The position numbers were made by a program, and so were the translations under genes. From an uncultured Sutterella sp. (lineage in GTDB: Bacteria > Pseudomonadota > Gammaproteobacteria > Burkholderiales > Burkholderiaceae_F): a stretch of 29,011 nucleotides of DNA. Shown piece after piece: positions 7,400-13,776 of this stretch; the stretch's first letter is position 1, and each line of letters starts with the position of its first letter. The notes beneath the pieces are model-generated. The model was not told the origin of the DNA. It saw only the letters and a list, made by a program, of their open reading frames with translations, and did not search any database. The stretch covers positions 1 to 29,011 of the forward strand of contig CAAGAT010000013.1 of assembly GCA_900767875.1 (NCBI GenBank). Reading direction: 5' to 3'.

Positions 7400-8281
7400 A
7401 TGGATAGCGAACACCGTCACGACAGCGCGCAGACACACGATCACGGCCACCCGCATGCGCACGACCATGCCCACGATCACGGGCATTCGCACGCGCCGAT
7501 GCCCTTTGCCGAGCCCGTTGAGGAGCTCAAACTGACTGTGGAGAACCTCTCCGTGGCCTTCGGGCGGCGTCGCGTCCTCGAAGACGTGAGTCTGACGGTT
7601 GAGGGCGGCCAACTCATGAGCGTGATCGGTCAAAACGGCTGCGGCAAGACGACGCTTCTGAAAGCCGTCGCGGGCATCGTCAAGGCGCAGGGAAGCATTC
7701 GTCTGACGGCCAAGGACGCACTCGTGCGCGAAAAGGCGATCGCCTACGTGCCGCAGCTCACCAGCGTCACGAGCCGCCTGACCGTCTTTGAAATGGTGCT
7801 TTTGGGGCTCGTGCGCGATCTATCCTTATCGGTAAACGCCAAAACCTTTGATCGGGTCGACGCGGTGCTGCACGCCATGCACATCAACACACTGGCGTCC
7901 GAACCCGTGCATTCCCTTTCGGGCGGGCAAAAGCAACTCGTCTTCATGGCGCAGGCTTTTGTCTCCAACCCGCGCGTGCTGCTCCTGGACGAACCCACGA
8001 GCGCCCTCGATCTGCGCCATCAGCTCATCGTCATGCAGGCCGCCCGTGACTACACGGACCGCACCGGGGCCGTGACACTTTGCGTCGTGCATGACCTCAT
8101 GGCCGCCGCCCGCTATTCGGACCGGCTCCTGATGCTCGATCAGGGACGCGTCAGGCTCTTTGCCAAACCCGAGGAGGTGCTCAAGCCCGAGCTTATCCGC
8201 GAGGTTTATCGCGTCAGCGCCCATGTGGGCGTGACCGCGCCGGGGTTTCTGAGCGTCGTGCCGATCGAGCCGCTGGCTTAG
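7400..8281 (+). CDS. ABC transporter ATPase with His-rich N-terminus (FecE-like)
   Basis: A 293-residue ATP-binding subunit. After a 35-residue tail holding twelve histidines (residues 5-31, alternating H-x-H), the ATPase domain shows Walker A GQNGCGKTT, Q-loop YVPQ, signature LSGGQKQ, Walker B VLLLDEPTSALD and the switch histidine in CVVHDL. This is the FecE/BtuD subfamily that partners FecCD permeases, so it most likely energises the permease at 3841. Histidine tails occur on metal-handling proteins, so nickel, cobalt, zinc or iron chelates are plausible cargo (inference). AAGGAG (7390-7395) precedes the ATG at 7400; an in-frame ATG at 7385 would add five residues. It is separated from its permease by rmlCDB and sits 24 bases behind rmlB. 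Confidence 0.92.
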   Translation: MDSEHRHDSAQTHDHGHPHAHDHAHDHGHSHAPMPFAEPVEELKLTVENLSVAFGRRRVLEDVSLTVEGGQLMSVIGQNGCGKTTLLKAVAGIVKAQGSIRLTAKDALVREKAIAYVPQLTSVTSRLTVFEMVLLGLVRDLSLSVNAKTFDRVDAVLHAMHINTLASEPVHSLSGGQKQLVFMAQAFVSNPRVLLLDEPTSALDLRHQLIVMQAARDYTDRTGAVTLCVVHDLMAAARYSDRLLMLDQGRVRLFAKPEEVLKPELIREVYRVSAHVGVTAPGFLSVVPIEPLA

Positions 8282-8327
8282 GCTGTAACTCTCGCGCTTA
8301 GGTATGCTGCCCCTCGGCCGGCATGCC

Positions 8328-8990
8328 TTAAGCCACTATAGCGGCAATCTCTTTGGCCGAGACTTCAAAGTTGAGTTTTTCGATTATCTTTTCAACGCTA
8401 CGCTTAATCGGCGATACCAGCCACTGATCCTTTAACTTCGAAACCATAATCTTGCCCAGAGACTGTTTGAGGTCTTCGAGCGAGAGGGTCTTGTCCTCTC
8501 CGATCTCGGCGATTGAGGTGATGCAGTCCATGCCCATCATCGAGGACAGATGATTCAGGAAGAGCCATGCCTCCTGCGACGTTTGGTTTCGCATATAAGA
8601 GGCGTCGAAATCAAGCGTCATGCCGTACGTGCGGAAGAACTGCTCAATGTTCTGCCGTTGCTTGTAGATCCGGTAGACCCGCTCGCTGTTGAGTTCCGTG
8701 CGGTTGGTGCGGATCGTCACGGTTCCCATTTCCGGAATATTGTCGTGCACCTCGGTCAGGTTGCGCGGCTCAATCTGCTCCAACTCTTCGTCCGTCAGCC
8801 GCCCCTGACCTTTGCTGCGCCGTTCCATTTCCCGATTGCACTTGAGCTTGAGCGTGCCGTTGAGCTTCTCGCCGCGCTCGGTCGCATCGGCCAGCTCGTT
8901 GGCGTACAGCTGGGCGTCAAAGTAGACGAAGACGGCAAATCCCTCATCGTCAATGCGCAAAGCCTGAATGGCTCCGATGCCGGGCGAAGC
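8328..8990 (-). pseudogene. C-terminal remnant of an IS4-superfamily (IS1634-like) transposase
   Basis: An open frame of about 220 codons on the minus strand encodes only the C-terminal part of a DDE transposase. The Y-(2)-R-(3)-E signature of the IS4 superfamily is visible as YKQRQNIEQFF, containing the third catalytic acid; the parts carrying the first two aspartates are missing. Readable homologous-looking sequence extends upstream to about ASPGIGAIQALRIDDEG near 8990 and then stops at the terminator of the FKBP gene, so the break is there. There is no start codon with a ribosome site at that edge. No terminal inverted repeats or target duplication could be recognised, so it is immobile. 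Confidence 0.8.
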
Positions 8991-8993
8991 TGC

Positions 8994-9029
8994 AAAAACG
9001 CCGAAAGCACTCGGAGCACTTTCGGCGTT
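8994..9029 (-). terminator. Intrinsic terminator of the FKBP gene
   Basis: Read on the minus strand, AACGCCGAAAG and CTTTCGGCGTT form an 11-bp perfect stem (9029-9019 with 9007-8997), followed by a run of T (8998-8994). It lies about 27 bases past the FKBP stop codon. Confidence 0.85.
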
Positions 9030-9056
9030 GTCTTGCTTTAAGTCGTCGGCAGCGGC

Positions 9057-9728
9057 TTACTGCTTGCTGACCTTCGTGAGTTCCACGTCAAAGACGAGCG
9101 TGGCAAAGGGCGGGATGACGCCCGGGTAGCCCTGTTCGCCGTAGGCGAGGTTGTAGGGGATCGTGAGCTTGCGCTTGCCGCCCACCTTCATGCCGGCGAT
9201 GCCCTGCTCCCAGCCGGCGATCACCATGCCCTGGCCGAGCGGGAATTCGATTGGCTCGCCGCGCGGAATGCTCGAGTCAAAGATCGTGCCGTCGGTAAGC
9301 TTACCCGTGTAGTGCACGCTCACGACCATACCGGGCTTGGCCTCTTCGCCCGTACCGACTTCAACCTCTTCGATTTCGAGTTCGCCCGGCGCGGGGATTT
9401 CCTGCACGCCCACGAGCTCGACGTCAAATTCGAGGGTGGCGTTGGGCGGAATGACGCCGCCCGCGCCGTAGGCACCGTACCCGTATTCGGGGGCGATCAC
9501 GAGCTTGCGCTTGCCGCCGACCTTCATGCCGGCAAAACCTTCGTCCCAGCCGCGGATCACCTGCCCGGCGCCCAGGGTAAATTCAAAGGGCTCGCCGCGC
9601 TTGAGGCTCGAGTCAAATTCGGTGCCGTCCGTCAGGCGCCCCGTGTAGTGCACGCGGATGCGGGCGCCCTTTTGCGCTTCGGCGCCGTCGCCGACAACCA
9701 CGTCCGTAATCAACAAAGGTTCGGTCAT
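9057..9728 (-). CDS. Tandem-domain FKBP-type peptidyl-prolyl isomerase
   Basis: A 223-residue protein of two consecutive FKBP domains, each about 108 residues. Domain 1 runs about 1-110 (VHYTGRLTDGTEFDSSLKRG, GQVIRGWDEG, GYGAYGAGGVIPPNATLEFDVEL). Domain 2 runs about 115-223 with the same landmarks (VHYTGKLTDGTIFDSS, GMVIAGWEQG, GYPGVIPPFATLVFDVEL). FKBPs catalyse cis-trans isomerisation of prolyl bonds and assist folding; with no signal peptide this one is probably cytoplasmic. Key hydrophobic pocket residues (Y, FDSS, V-I, W, IPP) are kept in both halves. The ATG at 9728 follows an AAGGAAAG ribosome site; longer in-frame starts lack family sequence. It is divergent from the trp leader. Confidence 0.93.
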   Translation of the reverse strand: MTEPLLITDVVVGDGAEAQKGARIRVHYTGRLTDGTEFDSSLKRGEPFEFTLGAGQVIRGWDEGFAGMKVGGKRKLVIAPEYGYGAYGAGGVIPPNATLEFDVELVGVQEIPAPGELEIEEVEVGTGEEAKPGMVVSVHYTGKLTDGTIFDSSIPRGEPIEFPLGQGMVIAGWEQGIAGMKVGGKRKLTIPYNLAYGEQGYPGVIPPFATLVFDVELTKVSKQ

Positions 9729-9786
9729 GTTCTTTCCTTTTTGGGGTGGAAACCGGCGCGCCGGCTCCCGATTGATCAATCCAGAT

Positions 9787-9815
9787 ATCATGCCCGAGGG
9801 CGGTACGCGCCGCAA
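9787..9815 (-). promoter_or_regulatory. Candidate promoter of the FKBP gene
   Basis: On the minus strand TTGCGG (9815-9810) and CATGAT (9792-9787) are 17 bases apart, about 60 bases before the FKBP start. Confidence 0.4.
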
Positions 9816-9866
9816 GTGCGCGCTCGCTTTTAAAAGACCCGCCAAAATCTTAGGCATTGACCCTTA

Positions 9867-9895
9867 TTGTGTTTTTGGCCCCCGGCGTGTACATT
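9867..9895 (+). promoter_or_regulatory. Candidate promoter of the trpL-trpBA unit
   Basis: TTGTGT (9867-9872) and TACATT (9890-9895) are 17 bases apart; transcription would start near 9902, about 60 bases before the leader peptide. A better-looking TTGACC at 9857 is 27 bases from this -10 and is not usable with it. I see no sequence close to the E. coli TrpR operator. Confidence 0.5.
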
Positions 9896-9962
9896 GAAGT
9901 CAAGAGAAATCAAAGCGGTTTGAAATCAACCGCTCACACGAATCCTTCAGAAGACACGAAGC

Positions 9963-10013
9963 ATGTTGATGATGAACTCCCTGCACCAGGTTTGGTGGTG
10001 GCACCTCAATTAA
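9963..10013 (+). CDS. trpL: trp operon leader peptide (three tandem Trp codons)
   Basis: A 16-residue open frame reading MLMMNSLHQVWWWHLN, with Trp codons at 9993-10001, five residues before the stop. It precedes a terminator hairpin and then trpB, the classical arrangement for ribosome-mediated tryptophan attenuation. Translation could also begin at the internal ATG codons 9969 or 9972; the ribosome site (GAAG) is weak. The peptide has no function beyond sensing charged tRNA-Trp: stalling at the Trp codons when tryptophan is scarce favours the antiterminator. Confidence 0.88.
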   Translation: MLMMNSLHQVWWWHLN

Positions 10014-10105
10014 AAGCGGGTGCAATTTAAAAAGAGCGTCACAAAAGAACACGGCAGTGTAGTCTGAACTTGAAAACCCGCGGACCAGTCAGTCAGCGGG
10101 TTTTT
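10001..10105 (+). promoter_or_regulatory. Tryptophan attenuator
   Basis: Four segments of a classical attenuator can be assigned. Segment 1 is GCACC (10001-10005), overlapping the last Trp codon, and pairs with GGTGC (10019-10023) of segment 2. Segment 2, GCGGGT (10016-10021), pairs with ACCCGC (10076-10081) of segment 3 as antiterminator. Segment 3, AAAACCCGC (10073-10081), pairs with GCGGGTTTT (10096-10104) as the terminator, ending in TTTTT. Stalling at 9993-10001 would block segment 1 and free segment 2. The loop of the terminator is 14 bases. Confidence 0.82.
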
Positions 10106-10184
10106 CATATCCACTTCCCCCCTCAAAAGCTTTCTGACTCGGATTTCCGCGAAACGGCAAAAACCAACCGCGAGGACCCCGAGA

Positions 10185-10268
10185 ATGTCTTCTCTTTCCG
10201 AACGAAAAATCGTCACTCTTCGTGCCTCGGTCTGCGGCCGCTGGCGCAAGCCTGCGCGCAACTTCTAA
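10185..10268 (+). CDS. Possible 27-residue ORF between the attenuator and trpB
   Basis: An ATG with CGAGGA about 12 bases upstream opens a 28-codon frame (MSSLSERKIVTLRASVCGRW, then RKPARNF and stop). It lies in the 240-base stretch between the attenuator terminator and trpB. It matches nothing I recognise. It may be fortuitous, a second leader, or a relic of an earlier gene; the rest of the stretch 10106-10347 shows no other structure. Confidence 0.2.
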   Translation: MSSLSERKIVTLRASVCGRWRKPARNF

Positions 10269-10347
10269 CCCCGGCCCACTCCCCGCGCCCGGCGTCCACC
10301 ACGGCGCAATGAGACCCAGACAGTTTTTTCGCTTTAAGGAAATTGAG

Positions 10348-11583
10348 ATGATTTTGAATCCCTTCTTCGGCAAGTTCGGCGGCCAGTTTGTTCCTCAGGC
10401 TTTGATTCCGGCCCTGGATCAGCTCGAGGCCGCGTTCGTGGACGCGCAAAAGGATCCCGCATTTGCCGCGGAACTCAAAAAGCTCCTGACGACCTACGCG
10501 GGCCGTCCCACCCCGATCACCCTGTGCCGCAACCTCACGCGCGGCACCAAGGCGCGGCTTTACCTCAAGCGCGAAGACCTCGTGCACGGCGGCGCGCACA
10601 AGACCAATCAGGTGCTCGGTCAGGCCCTTTTAGCCAAACGCATGGGCAAGACGCGCCTGGTGGCCGAAACCGGCGCGGGCCAGCACGGCGTGGCCACCGC
10701 CATCGCCGGCGCCCTCATGGGCTTTGAAACGCACGTGTACATGGGCGCCAAGGACGTAGCGCGCCAAAAGCCCAACGTGCTGCGCATGCAGCTCATGGGT
10801 GCGGTGGTGCATCCGGTCACGCAGGGGGCGGGGTCTTTGAAGGAAGCCTGCAGCGCGGCGCTCGAAGACTTTGCCCGAAACTATGAAAATACCCACTACA
10901 TGCTCGGCACGGCAGCCGGCCCCCACCCCTACCCAACCATCGTGCGCGAGTACCAAAAGATCATCGGCGAAGAAGCCAAGCGACAGCTCCTTGACGTTGA
11001 GGGGCGCCTGCCCGATGCGGTCGTCGCGTGCGTGGGCGGGGGTTCGAACGCCATCGGCGTCTTCACGGATTTTATGAAGGAAAAGGACGTGCGCCTCATC
11101 GGCGTGGAGCCCGGCGGCCTGGGCGTCGATACCGGCAAGCACGGCGCGCCGCTCGGGCACGGCACGGAAGGCGTGTTCTTCGGGGCGCGCTCGTACAACA
11201 TGCAAACGCCCGACGGGCAGATCATCGAGTCCTACTCGATCTCGGCCGGTTTGGACTTTCCCTCCGTCGGCCCCGAGCACGCGTATTTGAAGGACATTGG
11301 TCGGGCGCAATACGTCAACGCCACGGACGAGGAGGCGCTGCTCGCCTTCCGCGACCTGTGCCTGCACGAGGGCATTTTGCCGGCCCTGGAAAGCAGCCAT
11401 GCCCTGGCATACGCGCTGCGCCTGATCCGAGAAAATCCGGGCAAAGAGCAGGTGATCCTCTGTAACCTCTCGGGCCGCGGGGACAAGGACGTCAATCAGG
11501 TTCTCGAGCGCTTTGAGCGCAACGGGCTCTTCGCCGACGGGGTCCTGAACCGTGAGGCCTACGTCAATGCCGTCACGCTCTGA
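10348..11583 (+). CDS. trpB: Tryptophan synthase beta subunit
   Basis: A 411-residue PLP enzyme that condenses indole with L-serine to give L-tryptophan. It is very close in style to the E. coli/Salmonella protein: NPFFGKFGGQFVPQ at the N-terminus, LKREDLVHGGAHKTNQ with the PLP lysine at residue 85, AETGAGQHG with the catalytic glutamate, and the phosphate loop GGGSNAIG, then SAGLDFPSVGPEHAYL and SGRGDKD. All active-site landmarks are intact. The ATG at 10348 has TAAGGA 7 bases upstream; earlier in-frame codons belong to the leader. It is controlled by the Trp attenuator and followed by trpA after 66 bases. No other trp genes are present here. Confidence 0.97.
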   Translation: MILNPFFGKFGGQFVPQALIPALDQLEAAFVDAQKDPAFAAELKKLLTTYAGRPTPITLCRNLTRGTKARLYLKREDLVHGGAHKTNQVLGQALLAKRMGKTRLVAETGAGQHGVATAIAGALMGFETHVYMGAKDVARQKPNVLRMQLMGAVVHPVTQGAGSLKEACSAALEDFARNYENTHYMLGTAAGPHPYPTIVREYQKIIGEEAKRQLLDVEGRLPDAVVACVGGGSNAIGVFTDFMKEKDVRLIGVEPGGLGVDTGKHGAPLGHGTEGVFFGARSYNMQTPDGQIIESYSISAGLDFPSVGPEHAYLKDIGRAQYVNATDEEALLAFRDLCLHEGILPALESSHALAYALRLIRENPGKEQVILCNLSGRGDKDVNQVLERFERNGLFADGVLNREAYVNAVTL

Positions 11584-11649
11584 GCGCGGCGACAAGCCCC
11601 ATGCATCCGTCGAACGCTTGAACCATTGACACTCGTAAGGATCCTCATC

Positions 11650-12441
11650 ATGACCACCCGTTTTTCCCGACTCTTTGCCGCCCTGAGCACCCAAAACCGC
11701 GCCGCGCTCATTCCCTTCGTGCATCTGTGCGATCCGACGCCCGAGGCGAGCCTTTCAATCCTGGAAACGCTCTCGGATGCGGGAGCCGACGCGTTTGTGC
11801 TCGGCCTGGCCTTCTCGGACCCCTGCGCCGACTCGCCCGAAATGGCCGAGAGCGCCAAGCGCGCCCTGCTGGCGGGAAGCACCGCGCAGCGCGCCTTGGA
11901 AATCATCGCCGCGTACCGAGCCGAGTACCCCGACACCCCGTTGATCCTGCGCACCTACGCCAACCTCCTTTTTGCCCGCGGCATCGACACCTTCTTTTTT
12001 GAGTGCCGCCGCGCGGGAGTGGACGCCGTTCTTGTGCCCGACATTCCCGTCCCGATGCACTCGCCCGACCTGGACCACGACCGCGCCGCCCGCGAAAACG
12101 ACATCGGCTTTGTGCTTACGGCCGCCCCGGAGGATCCCGCCGTAACACTTAAAGCGGCCGCCGAGCGTAGCCATGAGGCCGTGCTGTTGACGCCCTCAAG
12201 CGGGGCGGTCGAGGCCCAAACGCTTTCCCGCGCCCCGGCAGGCGTGGGCCAAACCCCCGCACTCATCGCAGCCGACACGCCCCCGCAGGCGCAGGCAGCC
12301 GCCCGGGCCGGAGCCGCGGGGATCGTCGTGGAAAATGCGTTTGTGCGCCTCGTGCGCGAGAACCTTGCCGACAGCCACTCCCTCTTTGAAGCGCTGCGGC
12401 GCGAAACCGAGCTGCTGCGCCCGGTGTTGACGCGAGACTAA
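11650..12441 (+). CDS. trpA: TrpA-like protein lacking catalytic Glu (probable pseudoenzyme)
   Basis: A 263-residue TIM-barrel protein aligning with E. coli TrpA with a constant +1 offset over the first half. Normal TrpA cleaves indole-glycerol phosphate using Glu49 and Asp60. Here the LELGIPFSDPLAD motif reads FVLGLAFSDPCAD: Glu49 is Val50 (codon GTG), while Asp61 is kept. Tyr175 is replaced by Val178, loop 6 (SRSGVTG) by TPSSGAV, the phosphate loop QGFGIS by IAADT, and GSAI by ENAF. In contrast, residues at the TrpB interface remain: SDP, YANLLF, GID and DIPV. I infer loss of indole-producing activity with retained TrpB binding. The ATG at 11650 has AAGGA 8 bases upstream. The frame is otherwise intact, arguing against simple decay. 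Confidence 0.85.
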   Translation: MTTRFSRLFAALSTQNRAALIPFVHLCDPTPEASLSILETLSDAGADAFVLGLAFSDPCADSPEMAESAKRALLAGSTAQRALEIIAAYRAEYPDTPLILRTYANLLFARGIDTFFFECRRAGVDAVLVPDIPVPMHSPDLDHDRAARENDIGFVLTAAPEDPAVTLKAAAERSHEAVLLTPSSGAVEAQTLSRAPAGVGQTPALIAADTPPQAQAAARAGAAGIVVENAFVRLVRENLADSHSLFEALRRETELLRPVLTRD

Positions 12442-12515
12442 GCGGAGCGTTGGTCGGCGGCCGGGCAAGCGCCGGGGCGTCGGTCAACTTGTCATCAACC
12501 AATCACAAGTAGACT

Positions 12516-13607
12516 TTAAAAGAGCGCGCCCTGCCGCTCGTCCTTTTCCTGCACGGGTGAGGAGACCGACAGTCCCAACAGCCTCACGCCGCCGGGCGGA
12601 AGATCCACGTCGGCCAAGAGGGCGATGGCGTCCTTAAGAATCGTGTCGCGGTCCGTCAGGGGCCGGTCGGCCGACAGGCTGCGCGTGACGGTGGCAAAGT
12701 TGAAAAAGCGCACCTTCAGTGTGAGCGTCGTGCCCACAAAGCCGCTTTTGGCCAGGCGCCGCAGCAGATCGTCCGTGAGTATCCCGAGCTCCTCAATCAC
12801 GATCGAGCGATCCGGGATATCCACGTCGTAGGTCACTTCGCAGCCCACGCTCTTTCGGACGCGCTCGGCCACGACGGGCCGATCGTCGATGCCGCGCGCA
12901 AACTTGTAGTAGGTCAGGCCCGACTGGCCGAACTGCGCGATGAGCTCCTCGAGGGGCTTTTTCAAGAGATCGGCCCCGGTTTTGACGCCAAGCTTGAGAA
13001 ACTTTTCCTGCGTCACCGGTCCTACGCCCCAGAAGGCCTTGACGGGCAGCTGCTCGATGAAGTGCTGCGCGCGGCTCGGGTGGATCGTGCACAAGCCGTC
13101 GGGCTTGCGCCAGTCGCTCGCGACCTTGGCGAGAAACTTGTTGTAGGAGACGCCGGCACTGGCGAGCAACTGCAGCTCGTTGCGGATATCGGCCTTGATG
13201 CGCTTGGCCACTTCGACGCCCAAGGTGAGCCCGACCTTGTTGTGCGTCACATCCAGATAGGCTTCATCAATCGAGACGGGCTCGACAAGGTCCGTGTACC
13301 GATGAAAGATCTCGCGCACCTGCATGCCCACTTCTTTGTAGCGGCTCATGCGACCCTCGACGAAGATGAGCTGCGGGCAGAGCATCTTGGCACGCGAGCT
13401 CGCCATGGCGCTGTGCACGCCAAAGCGGCGGGCCTCGTAGCTCGCCGTGGCCACCACACCGCGCGAGTCGGCGTGCCCCACCGCCACGGGCTTGCCGCGC
13501 AGCGCGGGGTTGTCGCGCTGCTCGACGGACGCAAAAAAGGCATCCATGTCCACATGGATGATCTTGCGGCTCGTGTCGTTTTCAAAGACGGGGGAAGGAA
13601 TGCTCAT
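12516..13607 (-). CDS. dinB: DNA polymerase IV (Y-family translesion polymerase)
   Basis: A 363-residue error-prone polymerase that bypasses DNA lesions. It carries the palm motif HVDMDAFFASVEQ, the second catalytic block VSIDEAYLDV, the helix-hairpin-helix region (VSYNKFLAKVASDWRKPDG, then KAFWGVGPVTQEKFLKLG), and the little-finger domain. The protein ends QGALF, matching the QxxLF sliding-clamp motif at its very C-terminus. The start is uncertain: ATG at 13607 gives MSIPSP and is preferred by length, but an in-frame ATG at 13640 would add 11 residues, and neither has a clear ribosome site. I see no clear LexA box upstream. It is convergent with trpA, with a 74-base gap that holds only a weak ACTTGT/ACAAGT repeat. 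Confidence 0.95.
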   Translation of the reverse strand: MSIPSPVFENDTSRKIIHVDMDAFFASVEQRDNPALRGKPVAVGHADSRGVVATASYEARRFGVHSAMASSRAKMLCPQLIFVEGRMSRYKEVGMQVREIFHRYTDLVEPVSIDEAYLDVTHNKVGLTLGVEVAKRIKADIRNELQLLASAGVSYNKFLAKVASDWRKPDGLCTIHPSRAQHFIEQLPVKAFWGVGPVTQEKFLKLGVKTGADLLKKPLEELIAQFGQSGLTYYKFARGIDDRPVVAERVRKSVGCEVTYDVDIPDRSIVIEELGILTDDLLRRLAKSGFVGTTLTLKVRFFNFATVTRSLSADRPLTDRDTILKDAIALLADVDLPPGGVRLLGLSVSSPVQEKDERQGALF

Positions 13608-13691
13608 GGGCGAAAGCTTAGCGGGTCTGGCAGGCAACATGCAGATTGAGGAATCCGTCTGCTTGGCTATGAGCCTTAAGAGTATCGCAAA

Positions 13692-13763
13692 GTAACGTAA
13701 TAACCACTATGCTAAAGAACGTTACACATAATATCAGTATAATTTTTACGTCATTTAACGTAA
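13692..13763. repeat. Cluster of ACGTTA/TAACGT inverted repeats
   Basis: GTAACGT (13692-13698) is mirrored by ACGTTAC (13719-13725) with 20 bases between; TTACGT (13746-13751) is mirrored by ACGTAA (13758-13763) with 6 between. Four copies of one motif thus lie in 72 AT-rich bases, flanking a perfect -10 box (TATAAT, 13738-13743). This looks like an operator array for the ATPase gene that starts at 13777, possibly also acting on dinB (inference). Confidence 0.5.
13738..13743 (+). promoter_or_regulatory. Consensus -10 box TATAAT before the ATPase gene
   Basis: A perfect TATAAT ends 33 bases before the ATG at 13777. No good -35 box is found at 16-18 bases (AAGAAC at 17), so the promoter may need an activator, and the ACGTTA motif directly overlaps that position. 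Confidence 0.4.
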
Positions 13764-13776
13764 TTCAAATTTCAAG

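Noticed and set aside
9857..9862. TTGACC as -35 box of the trp promoter
   Set aside because: 27 bases from the TACATT -10 box and no -10 at normal spacing; TTGTGT at 9867 fits at 17.
12487..12510. ACTTGT/ACAAGT inverted repeat between trpA and dinB as a bidirectional terminator
   Set aside because: Only a 6-bp AT-rich stem with a 12-base loop and no T-run; too weak to call.
13610..13740. LexA (SOS) box upstream of dinB
   Set aside because: No CTGT-N8-ACAG or convincing variant was found.
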